Assembly: GCA_016873775.1 (NCBI GenBank)
Contig: VGWC01000014.1
Span: forward strand, 1-42,592
DNA length: 42,592 nucleotides
DNA from: Ignavibacteria bacterium
GTDB taxonomy: Bacteria > Bacteroidota > Ignavibacteria > UBA10030 > F1-140-MAGs086
Direction: 5' to 3'
Of the stretch, positions 31,315 through 40,681 are shown piece after piece. The first letter of the stretch is position 1; each line of letters opens with the position of its first letter. A program made the position numbers and the translations under genes. The notes under the pieces were generated by a model. The model did no database searches. It worked only from the letters and a program-made list of their open reading frames with translations, and was not told the DNA's origin.

Positions 31315-31767
31315 TTGCTTCGCAACTCGCTTCCGCGAAAAGAAATTCTCCGCGGATACGGCGCATTTACAGAAGTTTATCGCAACGGACAACGATTTTC
31401 CCAGGAACACATTCTGTGTTTTGCGCTTGAACGAACTCGTCTCTCTTTGAAACATTTGCCAACAGACGTTCCTGTTCTTGTTGGCTTTTCTGTTTCTCGT
31501 AAAGTGCAAACCGCAGTAGAGCGAAATCGTTTGAAACGGTTGTTGCGAGAGGCATATCGTATTCAGAAACATAAACTTTTTGAATTTTGTCAATTGCATC
31601 AACAACCAATAGTGCTGTTGTTTTCTTTTTTTAACGTAAAAGCATCGGTTCCGAAACATCTTTCGTTTCAACGAATTGAAAAAGAAATGGGTGTTTTGTT
31701 GGATTCACTTCTTCGGTGGAAAAATTATCAAACACAACAAGCAAAGAGCATCGAAAATAAATCATAG
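31315..31767 (+). CDS. rnpA: Ribonuclease P protein component
   Basis: A basic 150-aa protein subunit of RNase P, which helps the catalytic RNA cut tRNA 5' leaders. The family core is FSVSRKVQTAVERNRLKRLLREAYR (about 61-85), holding the RNR motif, and the N-terminal substrate strand RKEILRGYGAFTEVYRNGQRF is clear. The first start codon in the frame is TTG 31315, which gives LRNSLPRKEIL at the N-terminus, as expected. The C-terminus is about 20 residues longer than usual, with a Gln/Lys-rich tail. It follows rpmH and precedes yidD in the usual order. Confidence 0.94.
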   Translation: MLRNSLPRKEILRGYGAFTEVYRNGQRFSQEHILCFALERTRLSLKHLPTDVPVLVGFSVSRKVQTAVERNRLKRLLREAYRIQKHKLFEFCQLHQQPIVLLFSFFNVKASVPKHLSFQRIEKEMGVLLDSLLRWKNYQTQQAKSIENKS

Positions 31768-31803
31768 AACGTTTTTCATCAACTTCATTTATTATTTACG
31801 TAC

Positions 31804-32013
31804 GTGCGTACCCTCATCCGTTTTTACCAAATTGTTATCTCCCCGATACTTCCGCAGAACCAATGCAGATTTCAGCCATCGTGTTCAAACTATGCGCTTG
31901 ATGCATTTAAGAAACATTCATTCCTTTCCGCTTTGTGGCTGTCGGCGAAACGAATTGCAAAATGTCATCCGTTTCACCAGGGAGGATTTGATTCCGTTCC
32001 CGAAAGAAAGTAA
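31804..32013 (+). CDS. yidD: Membrane protein insertion efficiency factor YidD
   Basis: A 69-aa small protein with the YidD signature: [34 protein letters not shown], with its two conserved cysteines (C21 and C27), then the amphipathic helix and [14 protein letters not shown]. It assists YidC in membrane insertion and lies on the cytoplasmic face. The start is GTG 31804. It is in its normal place between rnpA and yidC. Confidence 0.95.
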   Translation: MRTLIRFYQIVISPILPQNQCRFQPSCSNYALDAFKKHSFLSALWLSAKRIAKCHPFHQGGFDSVPERK

Positions 32014-32089
32014 TGTTTCCCCGACGAATTTGCACGCACACATGTAACAACTCTATATTTCTTCTATTCAACATTTTTTAAATACAACC

Positions 32090-33916
32090 GTGGAAAAACG
32101 AGAAACATTTGGTTTCATCCTCATCGGACTAATTTTGATGGTGTGGATGATGTATATTGCGCCAACGCCACAGCAGCCACCACAACGAACTATTGCAGAT
32201 TCGCAATCTGCGCCATATAAAAAACCGTTGGATTCTGTTACGCAAAAAATTTTTCCACAAGACATATCAATCGCGGATTCAAGCGATGACCGGTTTGTAA
32301 AAGTTTTTGGAAATTTTTTTGCGCCGTTTGCTCAGGGAACCGAAAAAATTATTCACATCGAAAACGAATTGTTCTCTGCAGAGTTTACATCGAAAGGTGG
32401 AATGTTGAAAAAATGGACGTTAAAGAAATTTTCTTCGTGGAGTAAAAAACGGCTGGTGCAATTGGTAGAAAACACGAACTTGGGAGATTTAAGTTTGTTA
32501 TTTTCTTCTACCGAAGGAAAAATCATCAACACGAACGCGTTGTATTTTCAAACTTCGCACCCTGCATCGCATATCGATATTTCAAGTTCCGATGCCGATG
32601 AATACACACTTGAATTTGTTCTCCCGGTTTCTGAAACAAGCACACTGATTCGAAAGTATATTTTTAAGCGCGGTGAATATGGTTTTCGTACCGAACAGCA
32701 TTTTATCGGAATGCAAAATATCATTGCGGGAGATGAATATCAACTCGTGTGGGAACGCGGGATTCGTTTTACAGAATATAACAGCGTTGACGAAGCAGAG
32801 TTTGCGCAAGCAATTGCATACAGCGGCGGCGAACTGAAAACTATTGACGCCGCTTCTTCTGACGAATTTCCGAAATCAAATTTTTCGGGAACAACCGAAT
32901 GGGTGGGAACGCATAACAAATATTTCGGATTTGCTATTCTTTCGAACGAACAAAAAAGCGTTGGCGGGTATCTGGAAGGAAAGCATATCACTGTTGGCGG
33001 TACTGGAATGAAAGAAGAATACAAAGTCGCGATGAAACTTCCATTCAAAGGAAACCAAGAAGAACGTTGCGCCGAAACAATTTTCCTTGGACCGCTTGAC
33101 AGAGATATATTACTTTCGTACGACGCAGGACTTGACCAAATGTTGAGCCTCGGTTGGGCGTGGATTGTTCGTCCGATTTCTGAATATGTGTTGCTTCCTA
33201 TTTTTTACGGTTTGCATTATGTGATTCCAAATTACGGAATTGTCTTAATTGTATTTTCCATTATCATCAAAATTCTCCTCCATCCGCTGACGAAAAAAAG
33301 TATGGATTCGATGAGGAAGATGCAAAAACTTCAGCCGATGATGGCTGAGTTAAAAGAAAAACACAAAGAAGACCCGACAAAAATGAATCAAGCGGTGATG
33401 AGATTGTACACCGATTATGGAGTAAATCCCGCCGGAGGTTGTTTGCCAATTATTTTACAGATGCCGATTCTTTTTGCTTTGTTTTCTGTGTTTCGTTCGA
33501 CCATTGATTTACGGCAGGCGCATTTTGTCGGATGGATTCACGACCTCTCTATGCCCGATGTGTTATTCACTCTTCCATTTTCCGTTCCTATTTTTAATTC
33601 GCAGGAAATTAGCGGATTAGCATTGATGCTGGGAATAACACAATTTTGGCAATCCAAACAAACAACGACGGACCCTCGTCAAAAAATGATGGTGTGGATG
33701 ATGCCGGTGATGATGTTCTTTCTGTTCAATAGTTTTCCCTCGGGATTGAATTTATATTATACGCTTTTCAATCTTCTCTCGATTGCTCAACAGTGGTTGG
33801 TCAACAAATCACACAACGATGAACCGTTGAAAAAAATTGAACCGAAAAACCGGAAACTTTCCTGGTTCGAACGATTAGCAAAACAAGCACAAGAAACAAG
33901 AAGAGGGAAAAAATAA
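32090..33916 (+). CDS. yidC: Membrane protein insertase YidC
   Basis: A 608-aa inner-membrane insertase and chaperone (Oxa1/Alb3 family) of the long Gram-negative type. An N-terminal helix (FGFILIGLILMVWMMYIA, about 7-24) is followed by a large periplasmic beta domain to about 350. The conserved C-terminal core of five helices contains YGIVLIVFSIIIKILLHPLT, the MRKMQKLQPMMAELKEKH cytoplasmic loop, NPAGGCLPIILQMPILFALF, and MMPVMMFFLFNSFPSGLNLYY. The start is GTG 32090. The basic C-terminal tail (QETRRGKK) is typical for ribosome contact. It closes the rpmH operon. Confidence 0.96.
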   Translation: MEKRETFGFILIGLILMVWMMYIAPTPQQPPQRTIADSQSAPYKKPLDSVTQKIFPQDISIADSSDDRFVKVFGNFFAPFAQGTEKIIHIENELFSAEFTSKGGMLKKWTLKKFSSWSKKRLVQLVENTNLGDLSLLFSSTEGKIINTNALYFQTSHPASHIDISSSDADEYTLEFVLPVSETSTLIRKYIFKRGEYGFRTEQHFIGMQNIIAGDEYQLVWERGIRFTEYNSVDEAEFAQAIAYSGGELKTIDAASSDEFPKSNFSGTTEWVGTHNKYFGFAILSNEQKSVGGYLEGKHITVGGTGMKEEYKVAMKLPFKGNQEERCAETIFLGPLDRDILLSYDAGLDQMLSLGWAWIVRPISEYVLLPIFYGLHYVIPNYGIVLIVFSIIIKILLHPLTKKSMDSMRKMQKLQPMMAELKEKHKEDPTKMNQAVMRLYTDYGVNPAGGCLPIILQMPILFALFSVFRSTIDLRQAHFVGWIHDLSMPDVLFTLPFSVPIFNSQEISGLALMLGITQFWQSKQTTTDPRQKMMVWMMPVMMFFLFNSFPSGLNLYYTLFNLLSIAQQWLVNKSHNDEPLKKIEPKNRKLSWFERLAKQAQETRRGKK

Positions 33917-33933
33917 CTATTGCGTATCGGCGC

Positions 33934-34017
33934 AAAACTTTCAAGGTTTGCATTGATGAACCATTGGGATGCTAAAAATTTTATCATCGCACCTTCAAAG
34001 AGAAACCTTGAAGATTT
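33934..34017. repeat. Imperfect inverted repeat between yidC and the response regulator gene
   Basis: AAACTTTCAAGGTTT (33935-33949) pairs with AAACCTTGAAGATTT (34003-34017) except at two adjacent positions. It fills most of the gap between two convergent genes. There is no T-tract, so terminator activity is uncertain; it may be another short repeat of the AAACCTTGAAGGTTT type. Confidence 0.45.
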
Positions 34018-34029
34018 TCAGAAGTTCAC

Positions 34030-35385
34030 TTACGTTTGAGGAATACCTAAATCTTTTATTCTTCTGTATAACGTAGGCAAACTTATTTTCAGTTGCCCCG
34101 CTGTTTTTTCCTTATCGAATTCAAACCGTTCCAGCGTAGTGTAAATAAATTGTTTTTCTACTTCATCCAATGCTTCTCGTAAGGACATATCGTTGCGAGC
34201 AATCGCTTTTTCCGTACTTACTTGAAAAAATTCCGGAAGACTTTTCATCGAAACAAATTCATCGGTAGAAAAAATGACCGCGCGCTCGATGATATTTTCC
34301 AGTTCGCGGATTTCTCCTTTCCATTCGTGCGCCAGCAAATGTTTCATCACGTCGTTATCCACACCCTTGATGTTCTTATTCATTTCTCTTCTGAATTTCT
34401 GAACAAAATGTTCGATGAGCAACGGGATATCTTCTTTTCGCTCAGCGAGCGAAGGAAGATGGATTTCTACAACATTTAAACGATAATATAAATCCTCCCG
34501 AAATCTTCCCGCTTCCACTTCTTTCAGCAAATCACGATTCGTTGCCGCAACGATGCGAACATCAATAGAAATCGGCGTTGATGAACCAACGGGAATGATT
34601 TCTTCTTGCTCCAGTGCGCGAAGTAATTTCACTTGTAATTGAAACGGCATTTCACTTATTTCGTCCAGGAACAAAGTGCCGTTATCCGCAGTTTTAAAAA
34701 ATCCTGCTTTGTCCGAAGCCGCTCCGGTAAACGCTCCTTTTTTATGACCGAATAACTCGCTTTCAATCAATGTTTCCGGAATTGCTCCACAGTTCACAAC
34801 AACAAACAGTTTTGTTTTTCGTTTACTGTTGTAATGAATAGCGCGCGCGACCAATTCTTTCCCTGTTCCGCTTTTTCCCGTAATAAGAACTGTGCTACTT
34901 GTTCCGGAAACCGTTTGAATCATATCGAACACTTTTTTCATTGCGGTACTTTTCCCGATTAATTTGGAAAAATCATACTTATCGAGAAGTTCCTTGCGTA
35001 ATAATTTATTCTCGATAGAAATGCGGCGATGCTCGAGCAGCCGCTGAATTTTTACAACGAGTTCGTCAAATTCGACGGGCTTTAAAATATAATCGCTTGC
35101 GCCGTTTCGTAACGCTTGGATCGCCGTTTCGATTGAACCGTGCGCCGTTATGATAAACACCAGCGTTTGCGGACTTGCTGTGGTGATGTGTTCTAACAAA
35201 TCAATGCCTTTCATTTCGGGCATTTCGATATCGGTGATAACCAAATCGTATGCACTCTCAAGCACTTTTTCGTACGCTTCTTTTCCGTTAGATGCTTCGC
35301 TCACTTCGTATCCTTCATTTTTAAGGATGAAGGAAAGAGATTCGCGGATGATTTGTTCGTCGTCAACGACTAAAATTTTTTCCAT
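34030..35385 (-). CDS. Sigma-54-dependent response regulator (NtrC family)
   Basis: A 451-aa two-component regulator that activates sigma-54 promoters by ATP hydrolysis. The receiver domain (1-120) has the acidic pocket DDE (8-10) and phosphorylated D52 in LVITDIEMPEMKG. The AAA+ domain (about 140-370) has Walker A TGKSGTGKE, the sigma-54-contacting GAFTGA loop in GHKKGAFTGAASDK, and Walker B in NGTLFLDEISEM. The C-terminal Fis-type helix-turn-helix is LKISLPTLYRRIKDLGI. It lies 6 bases after the stop of the histidine kinase on the same strand, so the two are partners. Target genes are unknown. Confidence 0.95.
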   Translation of the reverse strand: MEKILVVDDEQIIRESLSFILKNEGYEVSEASNGKEAYEKVLESAYDLVITDIEMPEMKGIDLLEHITTASPQTLVFIITAHGSIETAIQALRNGASDYILKPVEFDELVVKIQRLLEHRRISIENKLLRKELLDKYDFSKLIGKSTAMKKVFDMIQTVSGTSSTVLITGKSGTGKELVARAIHYNSKRKTKLFVVVNCGAIPETLIESELFGHKKGAFTGAASDKAGFFKTADNGTLFLDEISEMPFQLQVKLLRALEQEEIIPVGSSTPISIDVRIVAATNRDLLKEVEAGRFREDLYYRLNVVEIHLPSLAERKEDIPLLIEHFVQKFRREMNKNIKGVDNDVMKHLLAHEWKGEIRELENIIERAVIFSTDEFVSMKSLPEFFQVSTEKAIARNDMSLREALDEVEKQFIYTTLERFEFDKEKTAGQLKISLPTLYRRIKDLGIPQT

Positions 35386-35391
35386 ATAAAA

Positions 35392-36906
35392 TCAGATTTC
35401 TAAATTGATGGGGAGAATAACGGTAAAGGTCGTTCCTTTGCCTTCTTCACTGTGAACTTGAATATCACCTTGAAAACTTTTGATGATGCCATAACTTACC
35501 CATAGTCCAAGCCCTGTACCTTCGCCAATTTTCTTTGTCGTAAAAAACGGTTCGAAGATTTTTTCCAAATGCTCTTGAGAAATTCCCGTCCCATTGTCGC
35601 AGATAGAAATGGATACGTATTTTCCGTGCGCCTGGGTTGTTGCGGAAATTTCCGCTTTCATTGATTCGACGGAACAATGCTGCTGTTCTGCTTTGGTAAT
35701 CAACGCGTCCGCAGCGTTAATAAGAATATTGATAAAGACCTGAAGAATTTGGTCGGGAACAATACGGAGCAATGGAACCGTATCATCGAGTGAGGAGTTG
35801 AAAGAAATTCCTTTTGCTTTTTTTCCGACGCGAACAATTTCTACTGATTCGCGGATGCATTTATTGATGTCCGTCAGTTGCAGTTCGTACGTCGAGCGGC
35901 GCGAAAAATCTACAAGGTCGCGAAGAATGCGGGAGATGCGGTTGATTTGACTTTTAACAAGTTCTAATTTTTCTTTCGTGAAACCTTCTTTGGTTGTGCG
36001 TTGAATAATTTGCACGATAGAAGAAATTGAGGTAAGCGGATTTCCTACTTCGTGCGCTACGCCTGCGGAAAGTGTTCCGATGCTCTCCATTTTTTGCACG
36101 TGGATAAGATGTTGTTCAAGATATTTTTGCTCGGTGATATCGCGATGCACTCCTAAAAATCCGACGAGTGTTTTGCTTTCATCAATAATTGGAGAAATAA
36201 GAACGTGAGCAAAAAACGGTTCACCGTTTTTTCGCGTGTTTTCAATTTCGCCCACCCAAACTTTTCCCGAATTGATGGTGTTCCAAACATTTTTCCAAAA
36301 TCCGTTGGAGTGTTTTCCGCTTTTAAAAATACTCGGGTTTTTTCCCAGCAATTCTTCTTTCGAATATCCGCTCGCTTTTTCAAACGAAGGATTGACATAA
36401 ATCATATTACCTTTGACGTCGGTAATTTGAATCGGGTTCACTGTTTGTTCCACAACATTGAAGAAGCGGAGAAAATCCAATTCGTGCTTCTTTTGTTCCG
36501 TAACATCGCGCGCATTGACGACACACAAGCGATACTCTCTCTTATGAGGGAGCAAAACTGGCGAAAAAAACATTTGAACGTTTACCGATGTTCTGTCGGA
36601 AGAATGAAATTGCGAAGTGCATTGCTGATTACTACCCGTAAGAAAACATTTGTTGAGCGTTTCTTCAACAAACAAGCGTTCACTCGATATTATATGCGAC
36701 GCAAGCAACGAACCGAGAAGTTGTTCTTTCGGTCGTTTAAGCGTTGCACATACAACGTTGTTCGCTTCAAGAATTACTCCATCGTTGGAAACAAGAAAGC
36801 AAAGATCGGGAAGCGAATCTAACAACATCAAAGCAGGAAAAAATTCTTTGTTCAAAGAAATTTCTTCTTCAGAAGTCGTGGAAGGCATTCGTGCGAAAGC
36901 GTTCAT
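35392..36906 (-). CDS. PAS-domain sensor histidine kinase
   Basis: A 504-aa kinase with no clear transmembrane segment, so probably cytoplasmic. Two PAS domains come first: about 28-140, and about 150-270 with the typical TDVKGNMIYVNPSFEKASGYSKEELLGKNP. The dimerisation domain carries the phospho-histidine in LSAGVAHEVGNPLTSI (about 281-296). The ATPase part has an N box near FINILINAADALI, then CDNGTGISQEHLEKIFEPFFTTK, GEGTGLGLW and GKGTTFTVILP. Its partner is the NtrC-type regulator that follows. The signal sensed by the PAS domains is not evident, although PAS domains of this class often bind small ligands or redox cofactors. ATG 36906 is used. Confidence 0.93.
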   Translation of the reverse strand: MNAFARMPSTTSEEEISLNKEFFPALMLLDSLPDLCFLVSNDGVILEANNVVCATLKRPKEQLLGSLLASHIISSERLFVEETLNKCFLTGSNQQCTSQFHSSDRTSVNVQMFFSPVLLPHKREYRLCVVNARDVTEQKKHELDFLRFFNVVEQTVNPIQITDVKGNMIYVNPSFEKASGYSKEELLGKNPSIFKSGKHSNGFWKNVWNTINSGKVWVGEIENTRKNGEPFFAHVLISPIIDESKTLVGFLGVHRDITEQKYLEQHLIHVQKMESIGTLSAGVAHEVGNPLTSISSIVQIIQRTTKEGFTKEKLELVKSQINRISRILRDLVDFSRRSTYELQLTDINKCIRESVEIVRVGKKAKGISFNSSLDDTVPLLRIVPDQILQVFINILINAADALITKAEQQHCSVESMKAEISATTQAHGKYVSISICDNGTGISQEHLEKIFEPFFTTKKIGEGTGLGLWVSYGIIKSFQGDIQVHSEEGKGTTFTVILPINLEI

Positions 36907-37094
36907 ACGTGTGGAGACGAAACTTGTTGATTGCGTTGTTGTGAAAAAAAATTATGGCAAAATATATGATTTCATTCTGCGAAAATTCAATTCATTGGAA
37001 AAACCATTTGCTTGCAGTGTAAAATTTTTTGTTTTTCAAATTCGCTTTTTCTAACTTTGCAACGCAATTTTTTAAAACATAAAACTGTACCATC

Positions 37095-38024
37095 GTGAAT
37101 AACATTTTCCAACAGCTTAGCACATTGCACACCGAGAAACGAAATTTCCGCTCGATGAAAATTGACAGCGCATCGGTTGCTGAAATACTTCACATCATCA
37201 ACGAAGAAGATAAACTCGTTCCGTTCGCAGTCGAAAAAGATTTTTCGAGCATTGCGAAAGCGGTGAATATCATTGTTCACGCATTGAAAACCAACGGGCG
37301 ATTATTGTATGTTGGCGCAGGGACAAGCGGAAGATTAGGAATATTAGACGCAACGGAATGTCCGCCAACATTCGGAACAAAAAAAGAAATGGTGCAAGGA
37401 ATAATTGCCGGCGGGAAAAAAGCAATGGTGCAATCTATCGAAGGCGCAGAAGATATTGAAGAACAGGCGGGAAAAGATCTGCGCGCAAAAAACGTTTCTG
37501 CTCGCGACGTTGTCTGCGGCATTGCGGCAAGCATTCGCACTCCGTATGTTGTTTCAGCGATGCAATACGCAACTTCAGTTGGAGCAAAAACTATTTTTCT
37601 CACGACCAATCCCCGAAGCGTCTATTCTCAACGACAATTTTCCGCGCTTCACCGTTGTGTTGATATTGCGATTTGTATAGACGTCGGCGCCGAAATTATT
37701 ACCGGCTCGACACGGATGAAAAGCGGAACGGCACAAAAAATGGTTCTGAATATGCTGACTACTGCATCGTTTATTCGTTTGGGAAAAGTGTACGAAAATA
37801 TGATGATTGACTTGCAACTGAAAAGTAATAAACTCAGCGAACGAGCAAAAAATATTCTAATGACTATCTTAAACATTACATACGGCGAAGCGGAAAAAAT
37901 TCTTGGGGAAACAAACGGAAACGTCAAAGTTGCAATCGTTATGCACAAAAAAAGTGTTTCACGAAAAAAAGCAATAGAGTTGCTAAAAAATTCCGACGGT
38001 TTTGTGCGAAAAGCCATCGGATAA
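37095..38024 (+). CDS. murQ: N-acetylmuramic acid 6-phosphate etherase
   Basis: Cleaves the lactyl ether of MurNAc-6-phosphate to give GlcNAc-6-phosphate during peptidoglycan recycling. The 309-aa product has the SIS-fold signature LLYVGAGTSGRLGILDATECPPTFG, followed by GIIAGGKKAMVQSIEGAEDIEEQ with the family's conserved glutamates, and EIITGSTRMKSGTAQKMVLNM. The start is GTG 37095. It is divergent from the histidine kinase gene, with an AT-rich 188-base gap that should hold both promoters. No other MurNAc-pathway gene is nearby. Confidence 0.95.
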   Translation: MNNIFQQLSTLHTEKRNFRSMKIDSASVAEILHIINEEDKLVPFAVEKDFSSIAKAVNIIVHALKTNGRLLYVGAGTSGRLGILDATECPPTFGTKKEMVQGIIAGGKKAMVQSIEGAEDIEEQAGKDLRAKNVSARDVVCGIAASIRTPYVVSAMQYATSVGAKTIFLTTNPRSVYSQRQFSALHRCVDIAICIDVGAEIITGSTRMKSGTAQKMVLNMLTTASFIRLGKVYENMMIDLQLKSNKLSERAKNILMTILNITYGEAEKILGETNGNVKVAIVMHKKSVSRKKAIELLKNSDGFVRKAIG

Positions 38025-38047
38025 TTTTCCAAAGAAGATTTTCAATC

Positions 38048-38209
38048 TCACATCTCAAATTTATCCTTTGCCTGCTGATATTCAGCATCAAATTCCTGCA
38101 AGCGTATCAAAGACGATGCAATCGCTCTGTTCACTTTTGTTTTAGGAACTCGTCGTGTTGCCGCATCAATCATTTCTCTCGAAAGTATAATACAGGGAAA
38201 ATTTATCAT
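38048..38209 (-). CDS. Small protein overlapping the methyltransferase, possibly ribbon-helix-helix
   Basis: A 53-codon ORF from ATG 38209, overlapping the methyltransferase stop by 4 bases, the mark of coupled translation. The sequence starts with a possible strand (INFPCIILS), then two predicted helices (REMIDAATRR and NRAIASSLIRLQEFDAEYQQ), an order that fits a ribbon-helix-helix DNA-binding protein or an antitoxin-like regulator. A longer frame from 38275 would lie inside the methyltransferase and is rejected. The family is not recognised; the fold is inferred only from pattern and position. Confidence 0.5.
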   Translation of the reverse strand: MINFPCIILSREMIDAATRRVPKTKVNRAIASSLIRLQEFDAEYQQAKDKFEM

Positions 38210-39462
38210 CGTGCTTTTTGGAAAATGACAATGCGATTCGTGTTTGTTCCTTTGCTGTTGTTCGCAATGCCCCAAATGTTTGCAGTTTTGGTAAACTGCT
38301 GCGTATTCAGCATAATTCCCTCACACAAAAATCCTGTCTCGATTCCGATGGCTGCAATATTTTCTTCCAAACGAATTTTCCCTTTACGCACTTCGCCAAC
38401 TTCAAACGCAACATAACCATGTTGTTGCGTAATGCGAAACAATTCTTTGAACACAGATTTCATTACGCCGCACCACTCGTCAAGCGATTTACACACCGTA
38501 ATCTTCTTTCCAATGTTATCCACATCAAAACCATTGAACCAGCACCGAAGCCAGTTGTCATTTGCATACTGAACAACATCGAGAAACGGCGGCGACGTAA
38601 CGGTGAGTTGAACGGAATTATTTTTTATTTCCTTCGCGCATCGTGCATCGTTGGAATAAAATTTTGCTTTTCGCGCAATCCTCCGAAGGATATTTTTTTC
38701 TTCCGAAGAAATATTCCGAAGCAAGTCGTTCGATTTTTTTACAATGATGTTTTTCACGTTGCGATATTCGGGAATTTGATTTCGCTGTATGTTTATTTTC
38801 GTTTGACGCTCAGCAGAAATTGCCTGATTCGGCGGCAAGGTATACACGGAAAAAAATCCTTTCGAATGTCCCGTAAGACGACTGGTTGCAACCATCTGGA
38901 TCCATTCATCGAGAAAATCTTCGTCAGAAAATTTATTTTTCAGAAAAAGATATTTTCGCAACGAAAGAATTTCCTGCAATGTTTTCGAATGAAAAAACAT
39001 CGAAAGGTCAATATCGGAAACTTCATGTTCCTCAAAAGAAATTTCATTCAAACGTTGTTCAACATCAGAAATTTCGGGAAGAAAAAATCTCGGCTTGTAT
39101 AAAATTTTACTCAGCGGATTGATGTCGTTGGCAATGACATTCCTCTTCATCAATGCGGCTTCGATGACCGTTGTTCCTCTTCCTGCAAACGGGTCATAAA
39201 CAATATCGCCCGGCTTCGTGAAACGCTGAATAAAGAAACGCGGGAGTTGCGGTTTGAAACATGCGCGATACGAAATTTCGTGCAATGAATGCGCTTGCCG
39301 TTGTTTCGAAGTCCAGAACTCATTGATAAAAACGGGAATCGTTAACTTGCCAAGGGATAATTGTTCTTCACGCATTTTTTTATTTTCCGAAAACAAACTT
39401 TCGCCGGTATAACAAGAAAATTCTTTCAGATGTGTTTTAAAATCATTGTTTGGGAACATCAA
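38206..39462 (-). CDS. DNA methyltransferase (N4-cytosine/N6-adenine type), apparently orphan
   Basis: A 418-aa S-adenosylmethionine-dependent DNA methyltransferase. Motif I, YDPFAGRGTT (89-97), binds the cofactor, and TSPPFLD (289-295) is the catalytic motif IV of amino-methyltransferases. Motif I lies about 200 residues before motif IV, with the likely target-recognition region between, so the domain order is not that of the common beta class. No cognate endonuclease gene is seen next to it, only the 53-aa partner overlapping its end. It could be a solitary regulatory methylase or one half of a restriction pair whose nuclease is elsewhere. ATG 39462 is used; the next ATG (39459) is in the same frame. 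Confidence 0.87.
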   Translation of the reverse strand: MMFPNNDFKTHLKEFSCYTGESLFSENKKMREEQLSLGKLTIPVFINEFWTSKQRQAHSLHEISYRACFKPQLPRFFIQRFTKPGDIVYDPFAGRGTTVIEAALMKRNVIANDINPLSKILYKPRFFLPEISDVEQRLNEISFEEHEVSDIDLSMFFHSKTLQEILSLRKYLFLKNKFSDEDFLDEWIQMVATSRLTGHSKGFFSVYTLPPNQAISAERQTKINIQRNQIPEYRNVKNIIVKKSNDLLRNISSEEKNILRRIARKAKFYSNDARCAKEIKNNSVQLTVTSPPFLDVVQYANDNWLRCWFNGFDVDNIGKKITVCKSLDEWCGVMKSVFKELFRITQQHGYVAFEVGEVRKGKIRLEENIAAIGIETGFLCEGIMLNTQQFTKTANIWGIANNSKGTNTNRIVIFQKAR

Positions 39463-39477
39463 CGTATATTGTAATAA

Positions 39478-40593
39478 TCACTGATTCAATAATTCTTCCA
39501 CATATCTCGCAATTGCGGGCGATGCAGTGAGTCCTGGCGATTCAATGCCTATAAGATTAATAAAACCATTGAATCCTTTTTCTTTTTCGTTCACGATAAT
39601 AAAATCTTTCATCGCATCTCCTTTCTTTTGCAACTTCGGACGAATGCCGCTCATATCGGGAGATAAATCTTCTACAGTAATCGAAGGAAACATTCGTTGA
39701 ATTGCGGATGCAAATGCATAACGTTTATTTTCATCAACGGAATAATTTATTTTTTTTTCTTCAAGAAATTCAACATCGGGACCGAATTTTAGATTTCCTC
39801 CCAAATCAAGAACTGCGTGAACCCCAAGACTTTCATTGTTGGGAATAGGATATACTAAACGCGAAAGGATTTTCGCTTTATGCGGAACAACGGAAAAATA
39901 TGAACCTTTACAAAACGCCTGTCGGTATTGTTCCTTATCAATATCCATTCCCGCAAGCGATGCGATGTCATCAGAAAATAATCCGGCTGCATTGATAATT
40001 TTTTCTGAAGTAACCTCTGAGTGCAAATTTTTTTCACGAAGAATAATTGAATAACCGTTCGACTTAGGTGAAATTTCAGTAACGCAACAATTATGTTTAA
40101 CTATTGTGCCGTTATTTTTTGCCGTGTGAAAAAAATAATCCATCAAGCCGTGCGCACTGATAATTCCCGTTGTCGGCGAAAAGATGGAAGCAACAGCGTT
40201 GACATTTGGTTCAAGTTTTTTGGTTGATTCTTTATCGAGCAGACGTAATTCAATACCGTTTGCAATACCGTTTTGAAAAATATTTTCCAGCGAGGGAATT
40301 TCGTTTTCTGAATTGGCGACAATTATTTTTGAAATTTTCCGAAATGGAATGTTGTGCGCATAGCCCAGCGAATACAATTCGTTATTTCCTTCGACACAGA
40401 AACGCGCTTTGAGTGAATTGTGCGGATAATATATTCCCGCGTGAATAACTTCGCTGTTACGGCTCGAGGTTTCCATTCCATATTTTTCGTTTTTTTCCAC
40501 TACAAGTATGCGCGAACAATTTCGAGAAACTCGCGCTGCAATTGCAAGTCCAATAACACCTGCGCCGATAATCGTAATTTCAAAATCGTGCAT
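39478..40593 (-). CDS. lhgO: LhgO-like FAD-dependent oxidoreductase
   Basis: A 371-aa FAD-dependent oxidoreductase of the DAO family, most like L-2-hydroxyglutarate dehydrogenase/oxidase. The FAD dinucleotide fold is at the start (ITIIGAGVIGLAIAARV, 6-22), followed by EKNEKYGMETSSRNSEVIHAGIYYP (34-58), a motif typical of this subfamily. SPTTGIISAHGLMDYF lies in the substrate domain, and GIRPKLQKKGDAMKDFIIV plus NLIGIESPGLTASPAIARYVEELL form the C-terminal FAD contacts. It probably repairs L-2-hydroxyglutarate to 2-oxoglutarate; related glycerol-3-phosphate or glycine oxidases are the main alternatives. It lies upstream of the methyltransferase with only 15 bases between, perhaps co-transcribed. 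Confidence 0.88.
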   Translation of the reverse strand: MHDFEITIIGAGVIGLAIAARVSRNCSRILVVEKNEKYGMETSSRNSEVIHAGIYYPHNSLKARFCVEGNNELYSLGYAHNIPFRKISKIIVANSENEIPSLENIFQNGIANGIELRLLDKESTKKLEPNVNAVASIFSPTTGIISAHGLMDYFFHTAKNNGTIVKHNCCVTEISPKSNGYSIILREKNLHSEVTSEKIINAAGLFSDDIASLAGMDIDKEQYRQAFCKGSYFSVVPHKAKILSRLVYPIPNNESLGVHAVLDLGGNLKFGPDVEFLEEKKINYSVDENKRYAFASAIQRMFPSITVEDLSPDMSGIRPKLQKKGDAMKDFIIVNEKEKGFNGFINLIGIESPGLTASPAIARYVEELLNQ

Positions 40594-40681
40594 TATTTTA
40601 TGGAAGAATTTTTCTTAAAAAAGTTATTGAAAATTTATGAACGGTTTTATATTCTACAGAAAATTTTAATAGAAAACTACT

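Noticed and set aside
30905-31450. A 181-codon open frame spanning the rpmH leader
   Set aside because: It runs out of frame across rpmH and the start of rnpA, both certain genes, and shows no protein motif.
36205-36822. A 205-codon plus-strand frame inside the histidine kinase region
   Set aside because: It lies antisense to the PAS domains of the kinase, is rich in Arg, Phe and Lys as shadows often are, and has no recognisable domain.
38218-39102. A 294-codon plus-strand frame opposite the methyltransferase
   Set aside because: It is the shadow of the minus-strand methyltransferase, which has clear motifs I and IV; the opposite frame has none.
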